Shown here piece after piece: positions 1-6,710 of a stretch of 15,062 nucleotides of DNA. The notes beneath the pieces were generated by a model. The model was not told the origin of the DNA, did not search any database, and saw only the letters and a list, made by a program, of their open reading frames with translations. The stretch covers positions 1 to 15,062 of the forward strand of contig DATFXF010000108.1 in assembly GCA_035258565.1 (NCBI GenBank). The letters are read 5' to 3'. Source of the DNA: DATFXF01 sp035258565 (lineage in GTDB: Bacteria; Acidobacteriota; Terriglobia; Acidiferrales; UBA7541). The number at the start of each line of letters is the position of its first letter. The first letter of the stretch is position 1. A program made the translations under genes and the position numbers.

Positions 1-392
1 AACCGCCTGCTTCTTGCCGCTCAGAACCACGTCGCGCCTGGCGGCGAACGGAACCCGCATCCCGTATAGGCTCGCCGTCCCGTCGCGTTTGTAACTATGC
101 CTGTACACCGGGATGGCTCCGCGGGGGTGGAAGCGAGCTTCTGTTGTGCGTCGGCTCTTGTTTCTGTAAGCGGGGCCACCTTGCGGATGGCCACCAGCGC
201 TGCGGCTGCTGAGAGTTGAAACTTCCCCCGCAGCTCCGGGTAGGTACGCCGCTGAAGGGGCAACCAGTGCCACAATCCTTCCCGGAAAGCAATCGCGGAC
301 AACCAATCGCAGGCGGCGTTGAACCGCTCCAGATAGGCGAGCAGTCCAGCCTGCTCCTTCGGAAACAGCCGGATTGTCTCAACGTGCGTCAA
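1..392 (-). pseudogene. TnpB (IS200/IS605 OrfB) 5' part, frameshifted, runs off window
   Basis: TnpB proteins are RNA-guided, transposon-encoded nucleases of IS200/IS605 and IS1341 elements. The reading begins at a TTG at 392 and gives the N-terminal signature of the family: TIRLFPKEQAGLLAYLERF, then FNAACDWLSAIAF, a Tyr-Pro-Glu-Leu-Arg stretch and a Leu-Ser-Ala-rich helix ending IRKVA. At about 171-178 the frame breaks. One base to the side it resumes AYRNKSRRTTEARFHPRGAI, then a Tyr-Arg/Ser-Tyr/Lys-Arg-Asp-Gly-Thr segment and MRVPFAARRDVVL, which is exactly the expected continuation, so one base is missing within the GGGGCC run. The catalytic RuvC region would lie beyond base 1. No TnpA is visible upstream. 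The TTG is poorly placed for the AGGAG just before it (about 1 base). Family call is confident; whether the frameshift is real decay or a sequencing error cannot be told. Confidence 0.8.
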
Positions 393-468
393 TCTCCTGG
401 GATGTTAGCACACGCCTCCCGAGGCCGAAAGGCGGAACAAAATCAGGGCCTTTGCGAGGGAGTTCCGT

Positions 469-474
469 TACAAT
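469..474 (+). promoter_or_regulatory. possible -10 element (TACAAT) for the transporter gene
   Basis: TACAAT matches the sigma70 -10 consensus at 5 of 6 positions and lies 53 bases before the preferred TTG start of the transporter. I see no convincing -35 hexamer 16-18 bases upstream, so this is tentative. Confidence 0.25.
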
Positions 475-514
475 CGCGCGCGGCTCGTGCCTCGGCAGGC
501 TGATTGGGCCACAC

Positions 515-520
515 GAGGAG
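515..520 (+). promoter_or_regulatory. ribosome binding site that fixes the transporter start at 528
   Basis: GAGGAG lies 7 bases before the TTG at 528. The longer reading from a TTG at 504 has no such site and would place this Shine-Dalgarno sequence inside the gene. Confidence 0.65.
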
Positions 521-527
521 ACACTCG

Positions 528-1814
528 TTGAGCTTCCGACAGCGCCTCAAAGAGATCCGCGGCGGCTTCCGGCCTGCCTTCTGGGTCGCCAACGCTACCG
601 AGCTTTTCGAGCGTCTGGCCTTCTACGGCCAGCAGGCCGTCCTGGCCATCTTCTTCCACGAATCGCTGCGCCTCTCCGTCCAGGATACGGGTGCGCTGAT
701 GGGCGATTTCGGATTTGCCGTGTACCTGCTGCCGGTCTTTGCGGGCGCACTGGCCGACCGCTTTGGCTTCCGGCGCTCGCTGGCGTTTGCCTATCTGATT
801 GCTTCGATCGGCTACTTCCTGCTGGGTTCGCTCTCCGCCGGCTGGATGGCGCCCGTCCGACAATCCGTTCCGCTGTACTGGTTGATCTTTATGATCCTCA
901 TGGTCACGGCGCTGGGGCCTTCGCTGGTCAAGCCCTGCGTGGTGGGAACCATCGCCACCGCCTCGGACGAAACCGTGCGCTCGCTGGGCTACTCGATCTA
1001 CTACATGCTGGTGAACATCGGCGGCGCGGTTGGGCCCATTGTGGCTTTCCTGGTACGGCGCGCCATCGGCGTGGAGAATGTCTTCCGCGTTTCGGCGCTG
1101 AGCGTGTTCCTGATGTGCATCGCCACCCTGCTCTTCTACCGGGAACCGCCCAGCGCCTCGGCAGTGCGGCCGGCCGTCCCCAGCGTCGGGCAAGCCATCC
1201 GCAACATGTTTGTCGTTCTGGGCAACTTCCGTTTCGTGCTGTTTCTGCTGATCTTTTCCGGCTTCTGGGTCATGTTCTACGAGTTCTTTGTGGCCATGCC
1301 GCTCTATATCCGCAGCTACGTGGATCCCAACGCCGACGTGGACCTGATCCTTTCCGTGGATGCGCTGACCATTATCTTCTTCCAGGTGACGGTGAGCTAC
1401 TTGACACGCAAGATTCGGGCGTTCCCCGCGATGATCCTGGGTACCCTGATCGCGACGCTTTCCATGCCCATCGTTTCCGCCTACCCGTCCACCTGGCTGG
1501 TGGTGATCGCACTGGTGGTGTTCTCACTCGGCGAAATGACGCAAGCGCCGCGCTACTATGAGTACGTCTCGCGCCTCGCGCCACCGGGTCAGCAAGGCGT
1601 ATTCATGGGCTTCGCCTTCCTGCCCATCGCCGTGGGGTACAAGATCGCCGGCTGGTTGGGCGGCTACCTCGTCCACCGATACGGCGAAGAATTGCATCGG
1701 CCGCGCCAGATGTGGTGGGTGCTGGCGGCCATTGGTTTCGCCACTACACTATTGATGTGGGTTTACAACCGGGCGGTCCAGCCGGGGAATCAAAAGAACG
1801 AGGAGGCCCCCTAA
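528..1814 (+). CDS. POT/PTR2-family peptide transporter (MFS)
   Basis: Likely proton-coupled oligopeptide (di/tripeptide) symporter of the inner membrane, 428 residues, somewhat shorter than typical bacterial POTs (about 450-500). The start is TTG 528 because GAGGAG sits 7 bases upstream; the same frame is open from a TTG at 504. The N-terminal helix carries the POT signature ExxER: ATELFERLAFYG at residues 23-34 (Glu25, Glu28, Arg29, Tyr33). An MFS motif A, GALADRFGFRR, lies at 73-83, GPSLVKP at 130-136, and the second PTR2 signature YYMLVNIGG at 158-166. Around a dozen hydrophobic segments follow through the C terminus, which ends in a short polar tail. The cytochrome c gene starts 33 bases downstream on the same strand, so the two may be cotranscribed. 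The family is clear; the substrate is inferred and could be something other than peptides. Confidence 0.85.
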   Translation: MSFRQRLKEIRGGFRPAFWVANATELFERLAFYGQQAVLAIFFHESLRLSVQDTGALMGDFGFAVYLLPVFAGALADRFGFRRSLAFAYLIASIGYFLLGSLSAGWMAPVRQSVPLYWLIFMILMVTALGPSLVKPCVVGTIATASDETVRSLGYSIYYMLVNIGGAVGPIVAFLVRRAIGVENVFRVSALSVFLMCIATLLFYREPPSASAVRPAVPSVGQAIRNMFVVLGNFRFVLFLLIFSGFWVMFYEFFVAMPLYIRSYVDPNADVDLILSVDALTIIFFQVTVSYLTRKIRAFPAMILGTLIATLSMPIVSAYPSTWLVVIALVVFSLGEMTQAPRYYEYVSRLAPPGQQGVFMGFAFLPIAVGYKIAGWLGGYLVHRYGEELHRPRQMWWVLAAIGFATTLLMWVYNRAVQPGNQKNEEAP

Positions 1815-1847
1815 GGGCTCGGAGCAGAGAAGGAGAATCAACGGTTC

Positions 1848-2234
1848 ATGCGCACCCGAGCGATCCGAGCCTTCCTGTCCCTGGCCCTCAGCCTGATGGC
1901 GATCGCCGCGCTAGGTTCACAAGCGCCGGGCAGAAACTCTGGTGGACCGAAGTTCGCGGCCAGCGCCGCACCAGACCCGGCTGCAGTGGCGCGCGGCAAG
2001 AAGCTCTTCGACACCAAATGCGCCATCTGCCATTACAATACGAGCGAAGCGAAAAAAATCGGCCCGGGATTGAAGGACCTCTACGGGCGCGGCAGATATG
2101 CCGACGGCACGCCGGTGGACGATGCTTCGCTTAAGACCTGGATCGAAAAGGGCGGCAAGAACATGCCGGGATATAAGGCTGCTCTGAGCGCAGAGCAGAT
2201 CGGCGACCTGATTGCCTACCTGAAAAGCATCTAG
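1848..2234 (+). CDS. small secreted class I c-type cytochrome
   Basis: A 128-residue periplasmic mono-haem cytochrome c that would shuttle electrons to or from a membrane or periplasmic redox enzyme. Residues 1-24 form a signal peptide (Arg-rich start, then a hydrophobic Leu/Ala stretch ending ALGSQA). The haem-binding motif is CAICH at 58-62, and NMPGY at 105-109 supplies the likely axial Met106; a C-terminal helix AEQIGDLIAYLKSI closes the fold as in class I cytochromes. AAGGAG at 1830-1835 lies 12 bases before the ATG, slightly far. The gene follows the transporter by 33 bases and converges on the EF-P-like gene with only 21 bases between the stops. No partner oxidase or dehydrogenase is visible, so its redox partner is unknown. 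Confidence 0.88.
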   Translation: MRTRAIRAFLSLALSLMAIAALGSQAPGRNSGGPKFAASAAPDPAAVARGKKLFDTKCAICHYNTSEAKKIGPGLKDLYGRGRYADGTPVDDASLKTWIEKGGKNMPGYKAALSAEQIGDLIAYLKSI

Positions 2235-2255
2235 AACAACCGAAGAGATGGCCCG

Positions 2256-2837
2256 TCAGGCGCCGCGCTTGCGCTCGGCGCGCACTCGCTCTAGATAGCG
2301 CCGGGACTCCACCTCGACGCGCACGATTTCGTCCCTGGCGATGAACAGGGGCACGAGGATGGTCACGCCGTTCTCGAGCGTGGCTTCCTTCCAAGTGCTG
2401 TCCTGCTGGGAGTGCACGGGAGACGCGGTGTCCGCAACGCGTACGTCCACCGTCGGCGGGAACACCAGGCTGATCGGCCGGCCGTCGAAGAATTCCACTG
2501 GCAACCTCATCTCCGGCTTCAGGAACGCCGCCGCCTGACCCAGTGCGGCCAGCGGGATTTCCACCTGCTCGAACGTATCGGGATTCATCAAGCAGGCGTT
2601 CTCCTCGTCCTGGTACAGGAACTCCATGGTCTGGCGGAGGAGGTCCAGGTCTTCCAGACGCACGTCGGGACGGAAGTGCGGCTCCCAGACGCGGCCGGTC
2701 TCTACGTTGCGCAATTTGGTTTTCACCACGCCGCCGGCCTGGCCGGCGCCAGCCTTGAACTCGGCTTCGACTACCTTGTAGATCTGCCCGTCGATCCGGA
2801 CCGCCTGACCGGGTTTGAGCTCCGCAGCGGAGACCAT
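2256..2837 (-). CDS. elongation factor P-like protein with Ala at the tip
   Basis: EF-P binds between the ribosomal P and E sites and relieves stalling on polyproline. The 193 residues span the three EF-P beta-barrels: an N-terminal KOW-like domain beginning ELKPGQAVRIDGQIYKVVEA, then KTKLRNVETGRVWEPHF, a middle OB fold with FLYQDEENACLMNPDTFEQV, and a C-terminal OB fold with GVTILVPLFIARDEIVRVEV. The loop that carries the post-translationally modified Lys34 in E. coli (KPGKGQA) reads KAGAGQA here at 28-34, placing Ala31 at that tip, with two extra Gly after it. It may therefore be an unmodified paralogue rather than the housekeeping EF-P. GGGAG lies about 7 bases before the ATG. It is the last gene of a three-gene minus-strand cluster, 36 bases after the nicotinamidase-like gene. 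Confidence 0.9.
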   Translation of the reverse strand: MVSAAELKPGQAVRIDGQIYKVVEAEFKAGAGQAGGVVKTKLRNVETGRVWEPHFRPDVRLEDLDLLRQTMEFLYQDEENACLMNPDTFEQVEIPLAALGQAAAFLKPEMRLPVEFFDGRPISLVFPPTVDVRVADTASPVHSQQDSTWKEATLENGVTILVPLFIARDEIVRVEVESRRYLERVRAERKRGA

Positions 2838-2873
2838 GTTGTCTCCCGAGAGAGGAGAGCGGGTCGGATGATT

Positions 2874-3518
2874 TTATCGCATCACCGAGGAGATGGGCGA
2901 GAGCTGCGCCAGCACCTGGTCGGTGGTGACCAGGCGGGCGCCGCGGCCAACCAGCTCGTCGAGCGTCTGCTTTCCTTTCGCTCGATCGAGGGTCTGGATG
3001 GCGTCGGTCACCAATGCTACGCGCCGGCCGCGATCCAGCAGTCCTTTGGCAGCGCGCTCGACACAATATTCGATGAAGACACCGAAGACGGCGAACTCGG
3101 CGTCCTTCTTGGCGAAGGAAGCGAGTCGCTCAAGCAGCTCATCGGTGTTCGGATTGCTGAAGACGTCGAGGTCCTGCTTTTCGAGGACGACCTGCTGGAC
3201 CTCGCCAAAGCTCTTGGGCCAGTCCGCGTTCGGTCGGTTGGGCAGCACCCACACCTGACCGGTCAGTGTTTCCAGAATCTTCTGCTGTCCCGGCGTGCCC
3301 TTGACGCAGTGGGGCGGCCAATGGCGAAACTCCTCGTCGTCCGGCGTATGCGCGCAGGCAGACGAAACGAGAAACACGGCTCCCTCTCGCGCTCGGTCCG
3401 TCAGACGCCGCAGGTTCGGAATGATCTTCTCTGCGCCCGACCCGTAGAGCTTCCCGCCGGGTAGCATGAAGTCGCGCTGCGTATCCACATCCCAGAAGAT
3501 GACATCGCGGGAAACCAT
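2874..3518 (-). CDS. nicotinamidase-like cysteine hydrolase (isochorismatase fold)
   Basis: Probable nicotinamide-to-nicotinate deamidase of the NAD salvage (Preiss-Handler) route; the gene directly upstream encodes the enzyme that uses nicotinate. Of 214 residues, the triad is visible as Asp12 in FWDVDTQRDF, Lys114 in LEKQDLDVFSN and Cys152 in VFIEYCVERAAKGL. The segment PPHCVKGTPGQ at 68-78 is typical of nicotinamidases and holds one metal His. Where the family has the metal-binding Asp-x-His, this protein has Cys55-Ala-His57 (SSACAHTPDD), so the Asp is replaced. AGGAGG lies 10 bases before the ATG. The gene starts 20 bases after the phosphoribosyltransferase stop. A related cysteine hydrolase with another amide substrate is possible because of the altered metal site. 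Confidence 0.82.
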   Translation of the reverse strand: MVSRDVIFWDVDTQRDFMLPGGKLYGSGAEKIIPNLRRLTDRAREGAVFLVSSACAHTPDDEEFRHWPPHCVKGTPGQQKILETLTGQVWVLPNRPNADWPKSFGEVQQVVLEKQDLDVFSNPNTDELLERLASFAKKDAEFAVFGVFIEYCVERAAKGLLDRGRRVALVTDAIQTLDRAKGKQTLDELVGRGARLVTTDQVLAQLSPISSVMR

Positions 3519-3538
3519 GGGAGGGCACCCTCCTAAAA

Positions 3539-4921
3539 TTAGATGCGCGCGGCCCGCTCGACGCGCCGTCGCACTTGCTCGAAGAGCTCTTCAAGCCGCG
3601 CACTGTGGCGAACCGGATAGCTGCTCGCCCGGCGGTTTGCGGTCCCGGCGAGCCGCCCCAAATGCGCGTAGCGGACACCTTCCGGCAGGCGTTCCAAGCC
3701 TTCCAAGCAACGTTTTCGCGCCTCGGTCAGCTCAGCAGCTGGCTCCGAGCGCTTCCCGTCCCGCATGACCTCTCGGAGCAGTGACTCCGCCTGCGGGAAG
3801 CGTTCCTCCTCGAGCGCGATCACGTCTTGGGTGTATTTCCCCGCTCGATCGGCGAAGCGGAAGACCTGCTTGCGGCCTGGATAAGTCACCTTGGCTTCGC
3901 TGAATTTGGCGGCGTTATGGACGGCGCCGCCGCGCTCAAGCTCAACCAGCTTATAGATGACCCCAAGCGCCGGCGCATCGGCGGAAGTCGTGAGCGCCGT
4001 GCCGACGCCGAAGGAGTCCATCCGTGCGCCGCTCTCGAGCAGCTCGACGATCCGGTCTTCGTCCAGGTCGCCGGAGGCAAACACCTCGACGTCAGCCCAC
4101 CCGGTCTCATCGAGCCGGCGGCGCACCCAGGCGCTGTCGGCGACCAGATCGCCGCTGTCGAGCCGTACCCCGCGAGGCTTGCGGCCCATGGCGATGATTT
4201 TCTCGACGGCCGCGCGCACGTCGTAGGTGTCCACGAGCAGTACGGCGTGCTCCGGGAAAATGTCCAGGAATTTTTGGAAGGCTTCCTCTTCACTCTCGTG
4301 CGCCATGATCCAGGAGTGCGCCTGTGTGCCGTAGGTGGGGATGCCAAAGCGCTGGCCCGCCAAGACGTTCGAGGTACCTTGGCAGCCGCCAAGGAAGGCG
4401 GCACGGGCCGCAAGCACGCCCGCTTCGATGCCGTGGGCGCGGCGCGTGCCAAATTCGATGACCTTGCGCCCCTGGGCTGCGGTCACCACGCGCGCCGCCT
4501 TGCTGGCCACCAGGGTCTGGAAGTTGAGGGTGGCCAGCAGGTAGGTCTCGACGATTTGGGCCTCCGCAATCGGTGCAGTGACGCGCAGCATCGGCTCGCC
4601 AGGAAAAAACAGCATGCCCTCCGACAGGGACCAGACGTCCCCGGTGAAACGGAACCGCGCCAAATAGTCGAAGAATTCACGACCAATGTGCCGGAAGACC
4701 GGATGCGCCCGCAGGTAGGAGATTTCCTCCTCGGCAAAGCGAACGTTCTCGAGGAAATCGAGCGCCTGCTCGAGCCCCGCGGCCACCAGGTAGCTGCGGC
4801 GCGGCGGCAAATTGCGGACGAACAGTTCGAACGTGGCGCGGGCTTCAAAGCGGGTCTGGACATAGCCCGCCGCCATGGTGAGCTCGTAGAGGTCGGCAAG
4901 GAGGCCGGACTGGTGCCGCAT
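3539..4921 (-). CDS. pncB: nicotinate phosphoribosyltransferase
   Basis: Converts nicotinate and phosphoribosyl pyrophosphate to nicotinate mononucleotide with ATP hydrolysis, the committed step of cytosolic NAD salvage. The 460 residues show the family's blocks in order: DLYELTMAAGY at 10-20, the PRPP-site region IEFGTRRAHG at 155-164, GTSNV at 182-186, GTQAHSW at 198-204 with the candidate phosphorylated His202, VDTYDV at 230-235 and VRLDSGDL at 252-259. The C-terminal CLEGLERLPEGVRY segment is also usual. Length fits the family. The ATG at 4921 has no strong Shine-Dalgarno before it. It heads a cluster with the nicotinamidase-like gene (20 bases on) and the EF-P-like gene, so nicotinamide deamidation and nicotinate capture are probably coexpressed. 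Confidence 0.92.
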   Translation of the reverse strand: MRHQSGLLADLYELTMAAGYVQTRFEARATFELFVRNLPPRRSYLVAAGLEQALDFLENVRFAEEEISYLRAHPVFRHIGREFFDYLARFRFTGDVWSLSEGMLFFPGEPMLRVTAPIAEAQIVETYLLATLNFQTLVASKAARVVTAAQGRKVIEFGTRRAHGIEAGVLAARAAFLGGCQGTSNVLAGQRFGIPTYGTQAHSWIMAHESEEEAFQKFLDIFPEHAVLLVDTYDVRAAVEKIIAMGRKPRGVRLDSGDLVADSAWVRRRLDETGWADVEVFASGDLDEDRIVELLESGARMDSFGVGTALTTSADAPALGVIYKLVELERGGAVHNAAKFSEAKVTYPGRKQVFRFADRAGKYTQDVIALEEERFPQAESLLREVMRDGKRSEPAAELTEARKRCLEGLERLPEGVRYAHLGRLAGTANRRASSYPVRHSARLEELFEQVRRRVERAARI

Positions 4922-5083
4922 AGCCAGGCGCCATTATGCCATCCAGCGTGTCGCCGGTGCCAGCAAGGGGCCGAGACCATTGGATGAAGTCTTTCGCGCT
5001 CCGTTCTAAACATCCCCGCGCGTGTTCCGTGTCCGCGAGTGCGTCGAAAAGAATGAGGAACGGTTCTAGGTCCCAGATCGAAT

Positions 5084-5911
5084 TCAGCCGCGGTCCCGTC
5101 GGAGTGTCAGCCCGCCATCCACGACCAGGACCTGTCCGGTCATGTAGCTGTCCGGCTCGAGAAAGAACCGCACCGCGCGGGCAATGTCTTCCGGGCGGCC
5201 GAAGCGCGGTATGGCGCCGCTCGCGACGTAGGGGTCATACTTACCCGCGCTTACACTGGCCTCGGCCATGCCCGCTACCGTGGCGCCCGGTGCGACCACG
5301 TTCACCCGCACTCGCCGCCACTGCTTGGCGAGGATGCGGGCAGCGTGGACAAGCGCCGCCTTCGGCACCGCATAGTTCAGGCTGGATTCGAACGCTGCCA
5401 CAGCCTGCATCGTGGACAGCAGCACGATGCTTCCGCCGCCGGCTGCTTGCTCCATTACCGCGCCCAACTCCTTGGCAAGCAGCACCGGCGCCACGTAATT
5501 GGCGCGCAGAGAGGCCTCCAGGGCCGCGGCGTCGAGTGCTTCCCACGCGACTCGCGCTGGATCGCCCGGAAAAATGACTGCGCCAGCCAGTGGGGCGCCT
5601 TGTGCTCGGACGGTCTCTAGATAGGCTAGACGCACAGCCAGGTCGGCCAGATCGCCTTCCACGAGAGCCAAGGTCTGGCCGCATTGTTCCGTCACGCTCT
5701 TGCCGAGGGCCTCGGCCCGCTTGCGGTTCGCCCGATACCCCACCACCAGCCGCGCGCCCTCGCGCGCGAGCAGCATTACCGTGGCCGCGCCGAGGCCACC
5801 TGTTCCGCCGGCCACCACGACGACGCGCTCGCTGAGCGCTCGCTCGGTAAAGTTGTAGCGAAACCTTCGGTAGCGTTCCGCTAGCTCCGCATCCCAGTAG
5901 GAAGACGCCAT
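5084..5911 (-). CDS. short-chain dehydrogenase/reductase (FabG-like)
   Basis: A classical SDR oxidoreductase of 275 residues using NAD(P)H; the substrate is unknown. I take the ATG at 5911 (MASSYWDAEL) rather than the longer open frame back to 6091, because the upstream extension is Arg/Gly/Pro-rich and coding-unlike. The Rossmann glycine motif GGTGGLG is at 35-41, Asn138 lies in ANYVAPV, Ser166 in IVLLSTMQAV, and the catalytic Tyr180-x3-Lys184 in NYAVPKAAL. VNVVAPG at 203-209 and a C-terminal MTGQVLVVDGGLTL are standard for FabG-type enzymes. An unusual 30-residue N-terminal lead, rich in Tyr, Arg and Glu, precedes the Rossmann fold. The start has only a weak GAGCAAG before it. It is separated by 162 bases from the NAD salvage cluster and could be independently transcribed. 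Confidence 0.85.
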   Translation of the reverse strand: MASSYWDAELAERYRRFRYNFTERALSERVVVVAGGTGGLGAATVMLLAREGARLVVGYRANRKRAEALGKSVTEQCGQTLALVEGDLADLAVRLAYLETVRAQGAPLAGAVIFPGDPARVAWEALDAAALEASLRANYVAPVLLAKELGAVMEQAAGGGSIVLLSTMQAVAAFESSLNYAVPKAALVHAARILAKQWRRVRVNVVAPGATVAGMAEASVSAGKYDPYVASGAIPRFGRPEDIARAVRFFLEPDSYMTGQVLVVDGGLTLRRDRG

Positions 5912-6231
5912 GGCTTGCTCACACGCGCGCCGGCGCCGGCGGCCTCGACCGTGCATCGGAGGGGACACACCAAGCGCATAAAGCCAGCACCGCCGCGGAG
6001 AGCGAAAAAGCAAAACCCCCAGGTTCGAGCAGGCCGCAGCCGACCCTTCTCTCGGGAGACTGCGAATCCTCGCCTGAGGGCTTCCCGACAAAACCCGCCG
6101 GGTGGGTTTTCAAACGATTCCTGTCAAGAATAACGATGCTTCGGTCGAGAGCTTCTCGCGAAACCGCTGCGGAAGCGTTGGAAAGGTCGCATCCTTCCAG
6201 CACCCGCCCCGCGAAATCGGCTGGGGCGCGG
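5912..6231. other. intergenic, 320 bases, with one terminator-like hairpin
   Basis: This gap separates the HU gene stop from the SDR start on the minus strand. Apart from the hairpin at 6090-6110 and a weaker GC-rich inverted repeat near 6208-6232 (GCCCC / GGGGC), I see no gene, RNA or clear promoter in it. Confidence 0.5.
6090..6110. terminator. bidirectional terminator-like hairpin downstream of the HU gene
   Basis: AAAACCC at 6090-6096 pairs with GGGTTTT at 6104-6110 around a 7-base loop, with an inner ACCCG/CGGGT alternative. The stem carries its own T run on either strand, so it can act in both directions. It lies about 120 bases beyond the HU stop. Confidence 0.5.
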
Positions 6232-6519
6232 TTAGCTGAGAACAGCGTCCTTGAAGGCTTTGGCCGCCCGCAAGCGCACGACGGTCCTGGCCTTGATCTT
6301 GATCGGTTCGCCAGTCTGCGGATTGCGGCCCATGCGCGCCTTGCGGTGCGCCTTCACCGCGCGCCCGAGTCCGGGAATGACAAACTTGCCGACGCTCTTG
6401 CACTCCTTCACCGCGAGCTTGAACAGCTCTTCGAAAAACGCGCCCACTGTCTTCTTGGGCGTGGCGCACTTGGCCGCAATGTGGGCCACAATCTTCGACT
6501 TGCTCATTGGCTTTGCCAT
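6232..6519 (-). CDS. HU/IHF-family DNA-binding protein
   Basis: Nucleoid-associated DNA-bending protein of 95 residues, the usual HU size. The N-terminal helices begin MSKSKIVAHIAAKC and continue through KTVGAFFEELFKLAVKE; the beta-arm region holds KFVIPGLGRAVKAHRKARMG, followed by the hallmark GRNPQTGEPIKIKARTVVR at about 64-82 and the closing helix RAAKAFKDAV. The Pro in GRNPQTG is the residue that intercalates in DNA in the family. The four residues before Met5 are few, so either ATG could be used; GGAGGAG lies about 10 bases before the first. A good sigma70 promoter lies upstream at 6597-6625, so the gene has its own transcript. Confidence 0.93.
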   Translation of the reverse strand: MAKPMSKSKIVAHIAAKCATPKKTVGAFFEELFKLAVKECKSVGKFVIPGLGRAVKAHRKARMGRNPQTGEPIKIKARTVVRLRAAKAFKDAVLS

Positions 6520-6596
6520 CTCGTGGTGTCTCCTCCTCAGAAGTTGATTCTCACTCCGCAGGGCCCGAGCGAATTCGTCGGGATGCTCCGGCGCAC

Positions 6597-6625
6597 ACTA
6601 TAGCCGCAGCCTATAGGCAAGGCAA
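6597..6625 (-). promoter_or_regulatory. sigma70-type promoter of the HU gene
   Basis: Read on the minus strand, TTGCCT at 6625-6620 and TATAGT at 6602-6597 are separated by exactly 17 bases. They lie about 80 bases before the HU start, with no other gene between. Confidence 0.6.
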
Positions 6626-6654
6626 GGGGAAACATCGAAAAAGCCAGAAAAAAT

Positions 6655-6699
6655 GCGGTTTCCCGCCACCTCGGTCCGGAAAACCCGCTCCGGGAGCGG
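6655..6699 (-). terminator. tandem terminator hairpins after the M20 peptidase gene
   Basis: On the minus strand, 12 bases beyond the peptidase stop, CCGCTC/GAGCGG (6699-6694 with 6690-6685) forms a 6-bp stem followed by GTTTT. A second short stem, GCGG-GAAA-CCGC (6666-6655), is followed by A and six T. Together they look like a rho-independent terminator with a back-up, insulating the HU promoter just downstream. Confidence 0.6.
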
Positions 6700-6710
6700 C
6701 TGCGGGCAGG

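Noticed and set aside
374..1561. Plus-strand 395-codon frame overlapping the transporter
   Set aside because: Arg/Pro/Leu-rich frame-shadow of the POT transporter without any motif.
3827..4987. Long plus-strand open frames opposite pncB and the nicotinamidase-like gene
   Set aside because: High-GC shadow frames of genes with clear family motifs on the other strand.
5912..6091. N-terminal extension of the SDR gene to 6091
   Set aside because: Arg/Gly/Pro-rich, no domain, and an ATG at 5911 gives an SDR of normal length.
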